NCBI RefSeq assembly: GCF_001598255.1
Contig: NZ_BCYP01000036.1
Coordinates: forward strand, 1 to 64,000
Direction: 5' to 3'
Length of the DNA: 64,000 nucleotides
Origin: Mitsuaria chitosanitabida ATCC BAA-476 = NBRC 102408
GTDB lineage: Bacteria; Pseudomonadota; Gammaproteobacteria; Burkholderiales; Burkholderiaceae_C
Under the pieces are notes generated by a model that ran no database searches, was not told where the DNA came from, and saw nothing but the letters and a program-made list of their open reading frames with translations. Position 1 is the stretch's first letter. Each line of letters begins with the position of its first letter. A program made the position numbers and the translations under genes. Below, in pieces: positions 38,452 through 47,191 of this stretch.

Positions 38452-39360
38452 ATGGATACTCCGCCGACCATGAACCTGCATCGCGTCGATCTCGTCTCGC
38501 TGTCCCTGTTCAGCCTGGTGGCGCGGACGGGCAGCATCAGCCAGGGCGCCGCGCTGGCCGCGCTGGCCGTCGGCGCGGCGAGCAAGCGGCTGAGCGACCT
38601 GGAGCGCTCGCTCGGCACGACGCTGCTGGAGCGGCACTCGCGCGGGGTGACGCTGACCGAGGCCGGCCTGGCCTTGCAGAAGCACGCGCAGCGCATCCTC
38701 AGCGATGTCGACCAGATGGCGGCCGATCTGTCCGACTACGCCTCGGGCCTGACGGGCGTGGTGCGCCTGTGGGCCAACACCTCGGCGGTGACGCAGTTCC
38801 TGCCGGCGCAGGTCTCCGGTTTCGTGCGCGACAACCCACGCATCCGGATCGAGCTGGAGGAGGCCGACAGCCACGAGATCGTGGTGGCGGTGCTCGACGG
38901 TCGCGCGGATCTGGGGATCTTCGCGGACCGGACGCCGGCGCTGGGCCTGCATGTGCTGACCTACCGGCATGACCGCCTCGCGCTGGTGGTGCCGGCCGGC
39001 CATCGTCTGGCGCGACGCAAGGCCGTCCGCTGGGAGGATGCGGTCGACGACGACTTCGTCACCCTGGCCAAGGCGACCTCGCTGGCCAAGCGCCTGGAGG
39101 TGGAGACGGAGAAGCTCGGTCGCCGGCTCAAGAACCGCATCCAGGTGCGGAGCTTCGACGCCATGTGCCGCATGGTCGCGGCCGGCATGGGCATCGCGGT
39201 TCTGCCGGAGGAGGCGGTGGAGCCGCTGCTCAAGCCGCTGAACCTGCGCCGCATCGCCATCGACGAGCCGTGGGCGGATCGGACGCTGCTCATCGGGGTG
39301 CGTGATCTGGACGCGCTGCCCAGGCATGTGCGGGCGTTCATTGATCACCTGTGTTGCTGA
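38452..39360 (+). CDS. LysR family transcriptional regulator
   Basis: The protein has 302 residues (296 if started at the ATG at 38470, where MNLHRVDLVSLSLFSLVART looks like the natural beginning). The N-terminal winged helix-turn-helix contains GSISQGAALAALAVGAASKRLSDLERSLG and the wing TLLERHSRGVTLTEAG. The C-terminal effector domain has NPRIRIELEEADSHEIVVAVLDGRADLGIF. It precedes, in the same direction, a CoA-transferase, an HMG-CoA-lyase-like enzyme and a TctC protein. It probably controls them in response to a carboxylic acid or its CoA ester; this is inference from position only. Confidence 0.9.
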   Translation: MDTPPTMNLHRVDLVSLSLFSLVARTGSISQGAALAALAVGAASKRLSDLERSLGTTLLERHSRGVTLTEAGLALQKHAQRILSDVDQMAADLSDYASGLTGVVRLWANTSAVTQFLPAQVSGFVRDNPRIRIELEEADSHEIVVAVLDGRADLGIFADRTPALGLHVLTYRHDRLALVVPAGHRLARRKAVRWEDAVDDDFVTLAKATSLAKRLEVETEKLGRRLKNRIQVRSFDAMCRMVAAGMGIAVLPEEAVEPLLKPLNLRRIAIDEPWADRTLLIGVRDLDALPRHVRAFIDHLCC

Positions 39361-39564
39361 CGATGACATCAACCGGCAGGAATCTACCGTTTGTGCCCGC
39401 TGGGCCGCGCCAATCGGCAGAAGCTTGCCGCTTGAGGTGCTCGCCGCCGGTCTAGGGTCAACCCTCTGCCGCTTTCGCCATCCGTGAAAGCTGGCGACGC
39501 CACTCGGCCATTCCGCTGACGCGCGGTCCTTCCCAGAATCCGGCTCCATCACAGGAGACAGGTC

Positions 39565-40761
39565 ATGGAAGGATTGCAGGCCCTGCACGGGTTGCGCGTG
39601 GTCGAGATGGGCCAGCTCATCGCCGGCCCCTTCGCGGGCAAGACGCTCGGCGACTTCGGCGCCGACGTCGTGAAGATCGAGGCCCCCGGCGCCGGCGACC
39701 CGCTGCGCAACTGGCGCATGCTCCAGGACGGCACCTCCGTCTGGTGGCAGGTCCAGTCCCGCAACAAGCGTTCCATCGCGCTGGACCTGCGCCAGCCCGA
39801 CGGCCAGGACATCGCCCGCCAGCTCATCGCGGAAGCCGATGTGCTGATCGAGAATTTCCGCCCCGGCACGCTCGAGGGCTGGGGCATGTCCTACGAGGCC
39901 CTCGCCGCCGTCAACCCCGGTCTGATCATGCTGCGCATCAGCGGTTACGGGCAGAGCGGTCCCTATCGCGACCTGCCCGGCTTCGGCGTGATCGGTGAGG
40001 CCATGGGCGGTCTGCGCCATCTGACCGGTGAGCCCGAGCGCGTGCCCGTGCGCTGCGGCATCTCCATCGGCGACACGCTCGCCGCGCTGCACGGCACCAT
40101 CGGCGTGCTGACCGCGCTCTATCACCGCAAGGTCAACGGCGGGCGAGGGCAGGTCATCGACGTCGCGCTCAGCGAGGCCGTGCTCAACGTGATGGAAAGC
40201 CTGATCCCCGAGTACAGCGCCTTCGGCGCCGTGCGCGGCCCGGCCGGCTCCGCGCTGCCGGGCATCGCGCCGTCCAACGCCTATCGCTGCATCGACGGCG
40301 TGGTGCTGGTCGCGGGCAACGGCGATTCCATCTTCAAGCGCTTGATGCAGGTCATCGGCCGCGAGGACCTCGCCAACGATCCGGCCCTGGCCAACAACGC
40401 CGGGCGCGTGGTCCGCGTCGCGGAGATCGATGCCGCCATCGGGACGTGGACCGCGACGCGCACCGTGGACGAGGTGCTCGCCCAGCTCGGTCCGGCCAGC
40501 GTGCCGGCGGGCCGCGTGTACACGGCCAAGGACATCGTCGAGGACCCGCACTTCCGCGCCCGCGACATGATCCTGCGCCAGCAGACCCGGGACGGCCATG
40601 AACTTGAGGTCCCGGGCATCGTGCCCAAGCTGCTGGGAACGCCCGGCGCGGTGCGCCGCAGCGCGCCGCGTCTGGGCGACGACACCGACGCCGTGCTGCG
40701 CGAGATCGGCCTCAGCGCCGAGCAGATCGCCGCGCTGCGCGACCGCAAGATCGTTTCCTGA
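39565..40761 (+). CDS. Class III (CaiB/BaiF) CoA-transferase
   Basis: This 398-residue enzyme is of the family III CoA-transferase type, which moves CoA between acyl-CoA and a carboxylic acid through an aspartyl intermediate. LHGLRVVEMGQLIAGPFAGK, LGDFGADVVKIEAPGAGDPL and NKRSIALDLRQPDG are family signatures. The catalytic Asp is probably in CGISIGDTLAALHG (Asp about residue 172). The C-terminal small domain contains YTAKDIVEDPHFRARDMI, also typical. AGGAGAC before the ATG at 39565 is a fair ribosome site. It lies next to an HMG-CoA-lyase-like gene 10 bases downstream, so the two may activate and then cleave the same acid. Confidence 0.93.
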   Translation: MEGLQALHGLRVVEMGQLIAGPFAGKTLGDFGADVVKIEAPGAGDPLRNWRMLQDGTSVWWQVQSRNKRSIALDLRQPDGQDIARQLIAEADVLIENFRPGTLEGWGMSYEALAAVNPGLIMLRISGYGQSGPYRDLPGFGVIGEAMGGLRHLTGEPERVPVRCGISIGDTLAALHGTIGVLTALYHRKVNGGRGQVIDVALSEAVLNVMESLIPEYSAFGAVRGPAGSALPGIAPSNAYRCIDGVVLVAGNGDSIFKRLMQVIGREDLANDPALANNAGRVVRVAEIDAAIGTWTATRTVDEVLAQLGPASVPAGRVYTAKDIVEDPHFRARDMILRQQTRDGHELEVPGIVPKLLGTPGAVRRSAPRLGDDTDAVLREIGLSAEQIAALRDRKIVS

Positions 40762-40771
40762 GGACGTCGCG

Positions 40772-41836
40772 ATGACCGCATCCACCGCTTCCACTTCCAC
40801 TTCCGCTTCCACGTCCGCCGCACCGGCCGGCGCCGGCGCGACCCCTGCCCATCGGCCTTCCGACGTCTGGACCGGCGCGGGCCGCCGCATCTTCATGCAG
40901 GATGTCGGCACCCGCGACGGCCTGCAGGCCGAGACCGTCTTCGTCCCCACCGAGGCCAAGATCGCGCTGGTGGACGCGCTGTCCGAGGCCGGTCTGGCCA
41001 AGGTCGAGGTCACCGCCTTCGTCTCGCCCAAGGCCATCCCGGTGCTGGCCGACGCCTCCGAGGTGATGCACCGCATCCGCCGCAAGCCCGGCGTGATCTA
41101 CACCGTGCTGGTGCCCAACGTCCGTGGCGCCGAGCGTGCCATCGAGGCGCGCGCCGACGAGCTCAACCTCGTCATGTCCGCCAGCGAGAGCCACAACCTC
41201 TCCAACCTGCGCATGACCCGGGCCCAGTCCTTCGCCGGCCTGGCCGAGGTCGCCGGGATGGCGCACGGCGCGGGCACGGCGGTGAACGTGTCGCTGTCCT
41301 GCTCCTTCGGCTGCCCGATGGAGGGTGAGGTCCCGACCGCCACGGTGCTCGAATGGTGCGGTCGCTTCGTCGGCGAGCTCGGCGCGCGCGGGGTCACGCT
41401 GTGCGACACCACCGGCATGGCCTATCCGACTCAGGTCGTCGCGCTGGTGCGCGCCTTCCGCGAGCGCTGGCCCGCCACCGAACTCACGCTGCACTTCCAC
41501 AACACGCGCGGCATGGGCCTGGCCAACGTGATCGCCGCGATCGACGCCGGCGCCGACCGCTTCGACGCCTCGCTGGGCGGGCTGGGCGGCTGTCCCTACG
41601 CGCCCGGCGCGACGGGCAACGTCTGCACCGAGGAGATCGTCCATGCGCTGCAATGCATGGGCTGCGACACGGGCGTGGACCTGGAGCGGCTGATCGCCGC
41701 CGCGCGCCAACTGCCGGGCCTCATCGGCCATGCCGTCCCCAGTCAGATCCTCAGCGCCGGTCGCCGGCTGGACCTGCATCCCAAGCCGCGCGACTTCGAC
41801 GCCATCCGCGAGCGCGCGCTGGCGCGCACGGCCTGA
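40772..41836 (+). CDS. Hydroxymethylglutaryl-CoA lyase family protein
   Basis: This 354-residue protein belongs to the HMG-CoA lyase-like TIM barrels, which cleave 3-hydroxy-3-methylglutaryl-CoA or related 3-hydroxyacyl-CoA esters. MQDVGTRDGLQAE carries the Arg-Asp pair, FVSPKAIPVLADASEV the substrate loop, LTLHFHNTRGMGLAN the metal-binding His-x-His, and GGLGGCPYAPGATGN the loop with the catalytic Cys. Ahead of the barrel is an unusual ~40-residue Ser/Thr/Ala tract (TASTASTSTSASTSAAPAG) encoded by near-repeats of CTTCCA. The substrate is uncertain; the CoA-transferase and TctC context suggests a branched dicarboxylate such as citramalate or 3-hydroxy-3-methylglutarate. Confidence 0.9.
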   Translation: MTASTASTSTSASTSAAPAGAGATPAHRPSDVWTGAGRRIFMQDVGTRDGLQAETVFVPTEAKIALVDALSEAGLAKVEVTAFVSPKAIPVLADASEVMHRIRRKPGVIYTVLVPNVRGAERAIEARADELNLVMSASESHNLSNLRMTRAQSFAGLAEVAGMAHGAGTAVNVSLSCSFGCPMEGEVPTATVLEWCGRFVGELGARGVTLCDTTGMAYPTQVVALVRAFRERWPATELTLHFHNTRGMGLANVIAAIDAGADRFDASLGGLGGCPYAPGATGNVCTEEIVHALQCMGCDTGVDLERLIAAARQLPGLIGHAVPSQILSAGRRLDLHPKPRDFDAIRERALARTA

Positions 41837-41988
41837 GGCGGCGCGCCGACCGCGGCCGGCCCCGTGGGCGAAGGTCTCGCCCCGATGCCTCTGCGTCGAC
41901 TGTGACGCGTCCCGACGCCCGGCCTTCGCCGCCCTTTCCTGATCACCGACAACAACGCCGCCACGAGCGGCACCTGCTGGAGACAACC

Positions 41989-42966
41989 ATGAACCCGATC
42001 CGCCGCCGCCTCGCCGGTGCCGCCGCGCTGGCGCTGCTCGCCACGACCGCCCCCGCCGCCTTCGCGCAGGGCGGCTATCCCGACAAGCCGATCACCCTGA
42101 TGGTCGGCGCCGCGCCCGGCGGCACGACCGACATCGCCGCGCGCATGCTCGCGGAACCGCTGGGCAAGGCGCTGGGCCAGACGGTGGTGGTGGACAACCG
42201 CGCCGGCGCCAGCGGCGCCCTGGCCGCGATCGCGGTGAAGCGCGCGGAGGCGGACGGCTACACCATCCTGATGCAGTACTCCGGCTATCACGTGATCACG
42301 CCGCACATCCAGAAGTCCCAGTGGGACCTGAAGGACTTGCGCCCGGTGGCCAACGTGCTGACCGCGCCGCAGCTGATCGTGGTGCGCGAGGGCGTGCCCA
42401 TCAAGACCACCGCGGAGCTGATCGCCTACGCGAAGAAGAACCCCGGCAAGCTGTCCTTCGCGTCCTCGGGCAACGGGTCGCTGCAGCACGTGACCGGCGT
42501 GATGCTGGAACAGCAGACCGGGATCCAGATGATCCACGTCCCCTACAAGGGCACCGGCCCGGCGCTGCAGGACCTGCTGGGCGGCCAAGTGGACCTGACC
42601 TTCGGCACGCCGCCGCCGTTCATGCCCTTCATCGCCTCGGGCAAGCTGCGCGCGGTCGCGGTGACCGGCAAGGAGCGCCTGTCCTCGCTGCCGGACGTGC
42701 CGACCGCGGCGCAGGCCGGGCTGCCGAACCTGGACGCGGGCTCGTGGTTCGCGGTGTTCGCGCCGGCCAAGACGCCGCAGGCCGTCGTCGACCGCCTGAC
42801 GACGGCGATCGCCAAGATCATGGCCACGCCGGAGTTCAAGAAGAAGGCCGCCGAGCTGGGCGCCACCGCGGACTACATGAATCCGCAACAGCTGCAGGCC
42901 CACAGTGACGCGGAGTTCCAGCGCTGGGGCAAGGTGATCTCGTCGGCGAAGATCCAGGCGGATTGA
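41989..42966 (+). CDS. Bug/TctC family substrate-binding protein
   Basis: This 325-residue periplasmic protein has a signal peptide (about 1-26, ending AFAQ). It is of the tripartite tricarboxylate receptor family, greatly expanded in Burkholderiales. YPDKPITLMVGAAPGGTTDIAARMLAEPL, VVVDNRAGASGALAAIAVKRAEADGYT and FASSGNGSLQHVTGVM are signature segments. Such proteins bind a carboxylate and pass it to a TctB-TctA transporter. None is adjacent; a TctA gene sits at the far end of the window, on the other strand. It is the fourth gene of the LysR-linked group, 152 bases after the lyase gene. Confidence 0.95.
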   Translation: MNPIRRRLAGAAALALLATTAPAAFAQGGYPDKPITLMVGAAPGGTTDIAARMLAEPLGKALGQTVVVDNRAGASGALAAIAVKRAEADGYTILMQYSGYHVITPHIQKSQWDLKDLRPVANVLTAPQLIVVREGVPIKTTAELIAYAKKNPGKLSFASSGNGSLQHVTGVMLEQQTGIQMIHVPYKGTGPALQDLLGGQVDLTFGTPPPFMPFIASGKLRAVAVTGKERLSSLPDVPTAAQAGLPNLDAGSWFAVFAPAKTPQAVVDRLTTAIAKIMATPEFKKKAAELGATADYMNPQQLQAHSDAEFQRWGKVISSAKIQAD

Positions 42967-42982
42967 GGACGGCGACGGGGCT

Positions 42983-43211
42983 GGAAGACCCTCACCCCGA
43001 CCCTCTCCCGCAAGCGGGAGAGGGAGAGGGAGAAAGAATGCACCGAGTTCGTCGAGAGATGAGCGGAGCGGCCCCTCGCCAGCTTGCAAGAGCGCGCCGG
43101 ATACCCCTCTCCCGCTTGCAAGAGCGCGCCGGATACCCTTCTCCCGCTTGCAAGAGTGCCCCGTGTGCCCCCTCTCCCGCTTGCGGGAGAGGGTTGGGGT
43201 GAGGGTCTTCC
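42983..43211. repeat. Non-coding element with 42-bp terminal inverted repeats
   Basis: The left end (42983-43024) and the right end (43170-43211) are inverted copies of 42 bases with one mismatch. Each contains the smaller hairpin CTCTCCCGC-AA-GCGGGAGAG. Between them lie three tandem 32-33-base units. The element begins 16 bases after the tctC stop. It contains no gene. The layout resembles a REP pair (BIME) or a small MITE. Confidence 0.85.
43082..43178. repeat. Three tandem 32-33-bp units inside the inverted-repeat element
   Basis: Units begin at 43082, 43114 and 43146, each starting GCTTGCAAGAG and ending TCTCCC. The first two differ at one base; the third is diverged in its middle. They continue into the right-hand inverted repeat, which starts with a related GCTTGCGGGAG. 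The array is too short and lacks varied spacers, so it is not CRISPR. Confidence 0.8.
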
Positions 43212-43332
43212 GGCCGCTTGCCCGGCTCCCCAATGAGGGGGTGAGTTCACCGCTCCCGCCACTCCCATAATCCGCCGCACCGCGCGGCGGGTTCCTCCCG
43301 GGACCGGCGTGGTCCACAGGGAGCTCAAGAAG

Positions 43333-44337
43333 ATGCGCATCGCCGCCGTCGTGCTGGCCATCGGAGGCCTGGCCTCGTCCTGCAACGTGCTGGCGCAGGC
43401 CGCTCAAGGCGCCGCCCCTGCCGCGCAGGTCGCGGGGCCGAGCACCACGACACCGGCCGCGTCGCCGGTCGACCCCGCCTCGACCGAGCCCTTGCCCGCG
43501 CCGTCGGGCGACGTCGAGAAGCCCAAGGTCGTCGCGCTGATGGCCGCCGTCGGCGACCGGCTGTCGGTGGTGCGTCAGCGGCCGTCCGTCGGCACCCACA
43601 TCGATCCCACCGTGCGCCGCGCGCTGCGCGTCCCGGGCCAGGCCCTGAACACGGCGGTGCTGCGCGGGCTGGACCAGGGCATCGGCCAGGAGTACCCCGA
43701 CGCCGGCCGCGTGTTGCTGACCTGGACACCGCCCGCCGAGCTCGAGCAGCGGCTCGAGGACGTCAAGGGCCTGGACCGCGATCGCCTGCTGATGGACGCG
43801 GTGATCGAGCACCTGCGCCCGGTGGCCGAGCGCGCGCAGTGGGACCGCATCGAGGTGATCGTGCCCAAGTACCGCCGCTACGAGGCCAACGGCATGGGCA
43901 CGAAGCTGCAGGGCATGGGCCTGTACGTGCAGCCGCTGGGCCGGGGCGTCGACCTGATCGACGAGTCCATCCCGCCGGGCGACAACGAGGTCGGCGGTCG
44001 CCGCGTGGTCAATCCCAACACCGGGGAAGTGGTGCGCGCCAACACCTATGTCGCGCCCTACATGTTCTTCGAACGCATCGCGCTGGACGCCCGCACGCTG
44101 GCCGTCGTAAAGCGCCAGGCGATCTACGACTCGGTGAAGTACAACGACCCGATGTCGGCCACGCGGGACGTGTGGGACTCGATGCCGCTGCAGCAGATGC
44201 TCGAGAAACTCAGCGACCTCGCGGAGCGATCGGCCTTCCAGGCGATCCGGGGCAAGGGCTCGTCCGTCGATGTCTCGGCGCCCAAGTCCGTGGCCGCGAT
44301 GCCGCCGGCGGACGTCGCGAGCGGCGCGACGCGTTGA
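43333..44337 (+). CDS. Exported protein of unknown function
   Basis: The product has 334 residues with a signal peptide (about 1-22). A Cys near residue 17 (LASSCNVLAQA) is not in a good lipobox, so secretion is more likely than lipidation. An Ala/Pro/Thr-rich linker runs to about residue 60. The rest looks globular, with RRALRVPGQALNTAVLRGLD, VIEHLRPVAERAQWDRIEVI and KYRRYEANGMGTKLQGMGLY. No family is recognised. AGGGAG lies before the ATG at 43333. The upstream region is the inverted-repeat element. It converges with the urt operon and has no evident role in it. Confidence 0.72.
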   Translation: MRIAAVVLAIGGLASSCNVLAQAAQGAAPAAQVAGPSTTTPAASPVDPASTEPLPAPSGDVEKPKVVALMAAVGDRLSVVRQRPSVGTHIDPTVRRALRVPGQALNTAVLRGLDQGIGQEYPDAGRVLLTWTPPAELEQRLEDVKGLDRDRLLMDAVIEHLRPVAERAQWDRIEVIVPKYRRYEANGMGTKLQGMGLYVQPLGRGVDLIDESIPPGDNEVGGRRVVNPNTGEVVRANTYVAPYMFFERIALDARTLAVVKRQAIYDSVKYNDPMSATRDVWDSMPLQQMLEKLSDLAERSAFQAIRGKGSSVDVSAPKSVAAMPPADVASGATR

Positions 44338-44371
44338 ACGCGACGGGCGCGCCGCGGGGCCGCCGGGGCCG

Positions 44372-45127
44372 TCAGATCGCCACCAGCCCCCGGATCTCCG
44401 GCCGCCGCATGTCGGCGTTGTCGCCCCGCGCGATGACGCTGCCGCGCTCCAGCACCAGGAACTCGTCGGCCAGCTCGGCGGCGAAGTCGTAGTACTGCTC
44501 GCACAGCAGGATCGCGACGGGATGGCCGTCCAGCCCCTCGTCGGCCAGGCGCCGGATCACGCGACCGATGTCCTTGATGATGCTGGGCTGGATGCCCTCC
44601 GTGGGCTCGTCCAGGATCAGCAGCCGCGGCGACGCCGCCAGCGCCCGGGCGATCGCGAGCTGCTGCTGCTGGCCGCCGGACAGGTCGCCGCCGCGCCGCT
44701 TCAGCATCTGCCGCAGCACGGGGAAGAGCGCGTACAGGGGCTCCGGCACCGGCGTGCCGCCGGGCTTGCTGGCCAGGCCCATGCGCAGGTTCTCCTCGAC
44801 GGTGAGCCGCGCGAAGATCTCCCGCCCCTGCGGGACGTAGCCGATGCCCGCCCGCGCGCGCTGGTAGGGCGTCGCGCGGCTGATGTCCTTGCCGGCGAGG
44901 GTCACGCTGCCCGAGCGGATCGGCACCAGGCCCATCAGGCTCTTGAGCAGGCTGGTCTTGCCGACGCCGTTGCGGCCCAGCAGCACGGTGACCCGGCCGG
45001 GCGCGGCGCTCACCGACACGTCCCTCAGGATGTGCGAGCCGCCGTAGAACTGATGGATGCCGACGGCTTCCAGCATCGGCGGGGCGACAGGGACCGTGGA
45101 GGTCCGATCTTGCAGTTCAACGTCCAA
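44372..45127 (-). CDS. urtE: Urea ABC transporter ATP-binding protein UrtE
   Basis: This 251-residue ATPase is the second nucleotide-binding subunit of the urea importer. Walker A is LLGRNGVGKTSLLKSLMG, the signature is GGDLSGGQQQQLAIARAL and Walker B is LLILDEPTEGIQPSII, with GYVPQGREIF as the Q-loop region. YGGSHILRDV and TEGIQPSIIKDIG are typical of UrtE rather than LivF. The TTG at 45127 has GAGGTG four bases upstream, inside the end of urtD, and is preferred; an ATG at 45076 is the alternative and would give the more usual UrtE N terminus. Translation is coupled to urtD. It is the last gene of urtABCDE. Confidence 0.93.
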   Translation of the reverse strand: MDVELQDRTSTVPVAPPMLEAVGIHQFYGGSHILRDVSVSAAPGRVTVLLGRNGVGKTSLLKSLMGLVPIRSGSVTLAGKDISRATPYQRARAGIGYVPQGREIFARLTVEENLRMGLASKPGGTPVPEPLYALFPVLRQMLKRRGGDLSGGQQQQLAIARALAASPRLLILDEPTEGIQPSIIKDIGRVIRRLADEGLDGHPVAILLCEQYYDFAAELADEFLVLERGSVIARGDNADMRRPEIRGLVAI

Positions 45128-45953
45128 GGTACACCTCGATCACGCGTTCATCGGCCTGCACCTGGGCCAGGGTGCCCTCCGCCAGCACCGAGCCCTCCGC
45201 CAGCACGGTGACCTGCTCCGCGATGCGGTCGACGAAGCCCATGTCGTGCTCGACGACGATGATGCTGTGCCGACCCTTGAGCGTCAGGATCAGCTCGGCG
45301 GTGCGCTCGGTCTCCTGGTCGGTCATGCCCGCGACCGGCTCGTCGAGCAGCAGCAGCTTGGGGTCCTGCACCAGCAGCATGCCGATCTCCAGCCACTGCT
45401 TCTGGCCGTGGCTCAGCAGCCCGGCCGCGCGCGTCATCCGGTCCTGCAGGCGGATCAGCGTCAGCACCTCGGCCAGCCGGTCCCTCTGCGCGCCGCTCAG
45501 CGTCCCCCACAGCGAGGCCCGCAGCGCGCGCGAGCCCTGCAGCGCGAGCTCCAGGTTCTCGTGGACGCTCAGCGCCTCGAAGACGGTCGGGCGCTGGAAC
45601 TTGCGGCCGATGCCGAGCTGCGCGATCTCGGCCTCGCTGTGGCGCAGCAGGTCGATGGTGCCGCCGAAGAAGACGCTGCCGCTCTGGGGCCGGGTCTTGC
45701 CCGTGATGATGTCCATCATCGTGGTCTTGCCCGCGCCGTTCGGGCCGATGATGCAGCGCAGCTCGCCGGGCGCGATGTCGATGGACAGCTGGTTGATCGC
45801 GCGGAAGCCGTCGAAGCTGACGCTGACGTCCTCCAGGTACAGGATGCGGCCGTGCGCCAGGTCCAGCTGGCCGGGCAGCACCACGCGGCTGTAGCCGGGG
45901 CCGCTCGCGGCGCGCAGTCGCTCGCCGCCTTGCTCCATCAGGTCGGGGCTCAT
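45117..45953 (-). CDS. urtD: Urea ABC transporter ATP-binding protein UrtD
   Basis: This 278-residue ATPase is the first nucleotide-binding subunit of the urea importer. Markers are Walker A GPNGAGKTTMMDIITG, VFFGGTIDLLRHSEAEIAQL, GIGRKFQRPTVFEALSVHEN (UrtD/LivG-type), the signature LLSHGQKQWLEIGMLL in the UrtD form, and Walker B LLLLDEPVAGMTDQE. An N-terminal extension of about 35 residues, including LPGQLDLAHGRILYLEDVSV, is usual for UrtD. The ATG overlaps the urtC stop by four bases. Confidence 0.95.
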   Translation of the reverse strand: MSPDLMEQGGERLRAASGPGYSRVVLPGQLDLAHGRILYLEDVSVSFDGFRAINQLSIDIAPGELRCIIGPNGAGKTTMMDIITGKTRPQSGSVFFGGTIDLLRHSEAEIAQLGIGRKFQRPTVFEALSVHENLELALQGSRALRASLWGTLSGAQRDRLAEVLTLIRLQDRMTRAAGLLSHGQKQWLEIGMLLVQDPKLLLLDEPVAGMTDQETERTAELILTLKGRHSIIVVEHDMGFVDRIAEQVTVLAEGSVLAEGTLAQVQADERVIEVYLGR

Positions 45954-47191
45954 GCCTTCACCTCCGTCGCGTCGGCGACCGCGTCGCCGGTCCGGCGGCC
46001 GAGCTTGCGCTTGACCAGTCCCGCGATGCCGTCGGGCATGAACAGCGTGACCGAGACGAACAGTCCGCCCAGCAGGTAGAGCCAGTACTCCGGCGCGACC
46101 TGCGTCAGCCAGCTCTTCGCGCCGTTGACCGCGAAGGCGCCCGCGATCGGCCCGATCAGCGTGCCGCGGCCGCCGACGGCGGCCCAGACGGCGATCTCGA
46201 TGGAGTTGGCGACGCTCATCTCGCCGGGATTGATGATGCCGACCTGCGGCACGTAGAGCGCGCCCGCCAGGCCGCAGATCAGCGCCGAGAGCACCCAGGC
46301 CGCGAGCTTGTAAGGCAGCGGCGAGTAGCCGCAGAACATCAGCCGCGATTCGGCGTCGCGCACGGCGCTGAGCACGCGGCCGAACTTGGCGCGGGTCAGC
46401 CAGCGCAGACCGAGATAGCAGCCGATCAGCGCGACGGCGCTGAGCACGAACAGCGCCATGCGCATGCCGGCGGTGGTGATGGGCAGGCCCAGCAGCCGCT
46501 TGAAGTCGGTGAAGCCGTTGTTGCCGCCGAAGCCGGTCTCGTTGCGGAAGAAGAGCAGCATCGCGGCGTAGGTCATCGCCTGCGTGATGATCGAGAAGTA
46601 CACGCCCTTGATGCGCGAGCGGAAGGCGAAGAAGCCGAACACGAAGGCGATGCCGCCGGGCACCAGCAGCACCAGCAGCACGGTGGCCAGGAAGCTGTCG
46701 CTCAGGGCCCAGTGCCAGGGGAGTTCCTTCCAGTCCAGGAAGACCATGAAGTCGGGCAGCGCGCTGCGGTACTGGCCGTCGGTGCCGATCTGGCGCATCA
46801 GGTACATGCCCATCGCGTAGCCGCCCAGCGCGAAGTACAGGCCGTGACCCAGCGAGAGGATGCCGGCGAAGCCCCAGATCAGGTCCATCGCCAGCGCGCA
46901 CATCGCGTAGCAGCAGAACTTGCCCAGCAGGCTGATCCAGTAGCCGTCCAGATGCAGTGGGCTGTCGGCGGGCACGAGCAGGTTGAGCGCCGGGATCGCG
47001 ACGCAGGACAGCGCCAGCGCGACCAGCACCGCGATCCAGCCGGCGCGGGTGAGCAGGGCGGGGCGCTCGGGAAGCCGCAGCGCCGCGGGCGGCGAGGTGG
47101 GGGGCGGGATCGCGGTCATGGTGGGGACGGCGGCGGGGGGCGCGGCGTGGGCAGCGGACGAGGCGGGGGCGATGAAGGGGTCGGCGCGCAT
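45950..47191 (-). CDS. urtC: Urea ABC transporter permease UrtC
   Basis: This 413-residue permease of the LivM type has about ten membrane helices. The first ~50 residues are a Pro/Ala-rich cytoplasmic tail. Helices begin with AGWIAVLVALALSCVAIPAL. Diagnostic stretches are MDLIWGFAGILSLGHGLYFA, GIAFVFGFFAFRSRIKGVYF, TGFGGNNGFTDFKRLLGLPI and PGEMSVANSIEIAVWAAVGGRGT, all characteristic of UrtC. Its ATG immediately follows the urtB stop (TGA then ATG), and its stop overlaps urtD. Confidence 0.96.
   Translation of the reverse strand: MRADPFIAPASSAAHAAPPAAVPTMTAIPPPTSPPAALRLPERPALLTRAGWIAVLVALALSCVAIPALNLLVPADSPLHLDGYWISLLGKFCCYAMCALAMDLIWGFAGILSLGHGLYFALGGYAMGMYLMRQIGTDGQYRSALPDFMVFLDWKELPWHWALSDSFLATVLLVLLVPGGIAFVFGFFAFRSRIKGVYFSIITQAMTYAAMLLFFRNETGFGGNNGFTDFKRLLGLPITTAGMRMALFVLSAVALIGCYLGLRWLTRAKFGRVLSAVRDAESRLMFCGYSPLPYKLAAWVLSALICGLAGALYVPQVGIINPGEMSVANSIEIAVWAAVGGRGTLIGPIAGAFAVNGAKSWLTQVAPEYWLYLLGGLFVSVTLFMPDGIAGLVKRKLGRRTGDAVADATEVKA

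Noticed and set aside
43082-43178. Possible CRISPR array
   Set aside because: The repeated units are directly adjacent, nearly identical throughout, and have no variable spacers; no cas genes are present.
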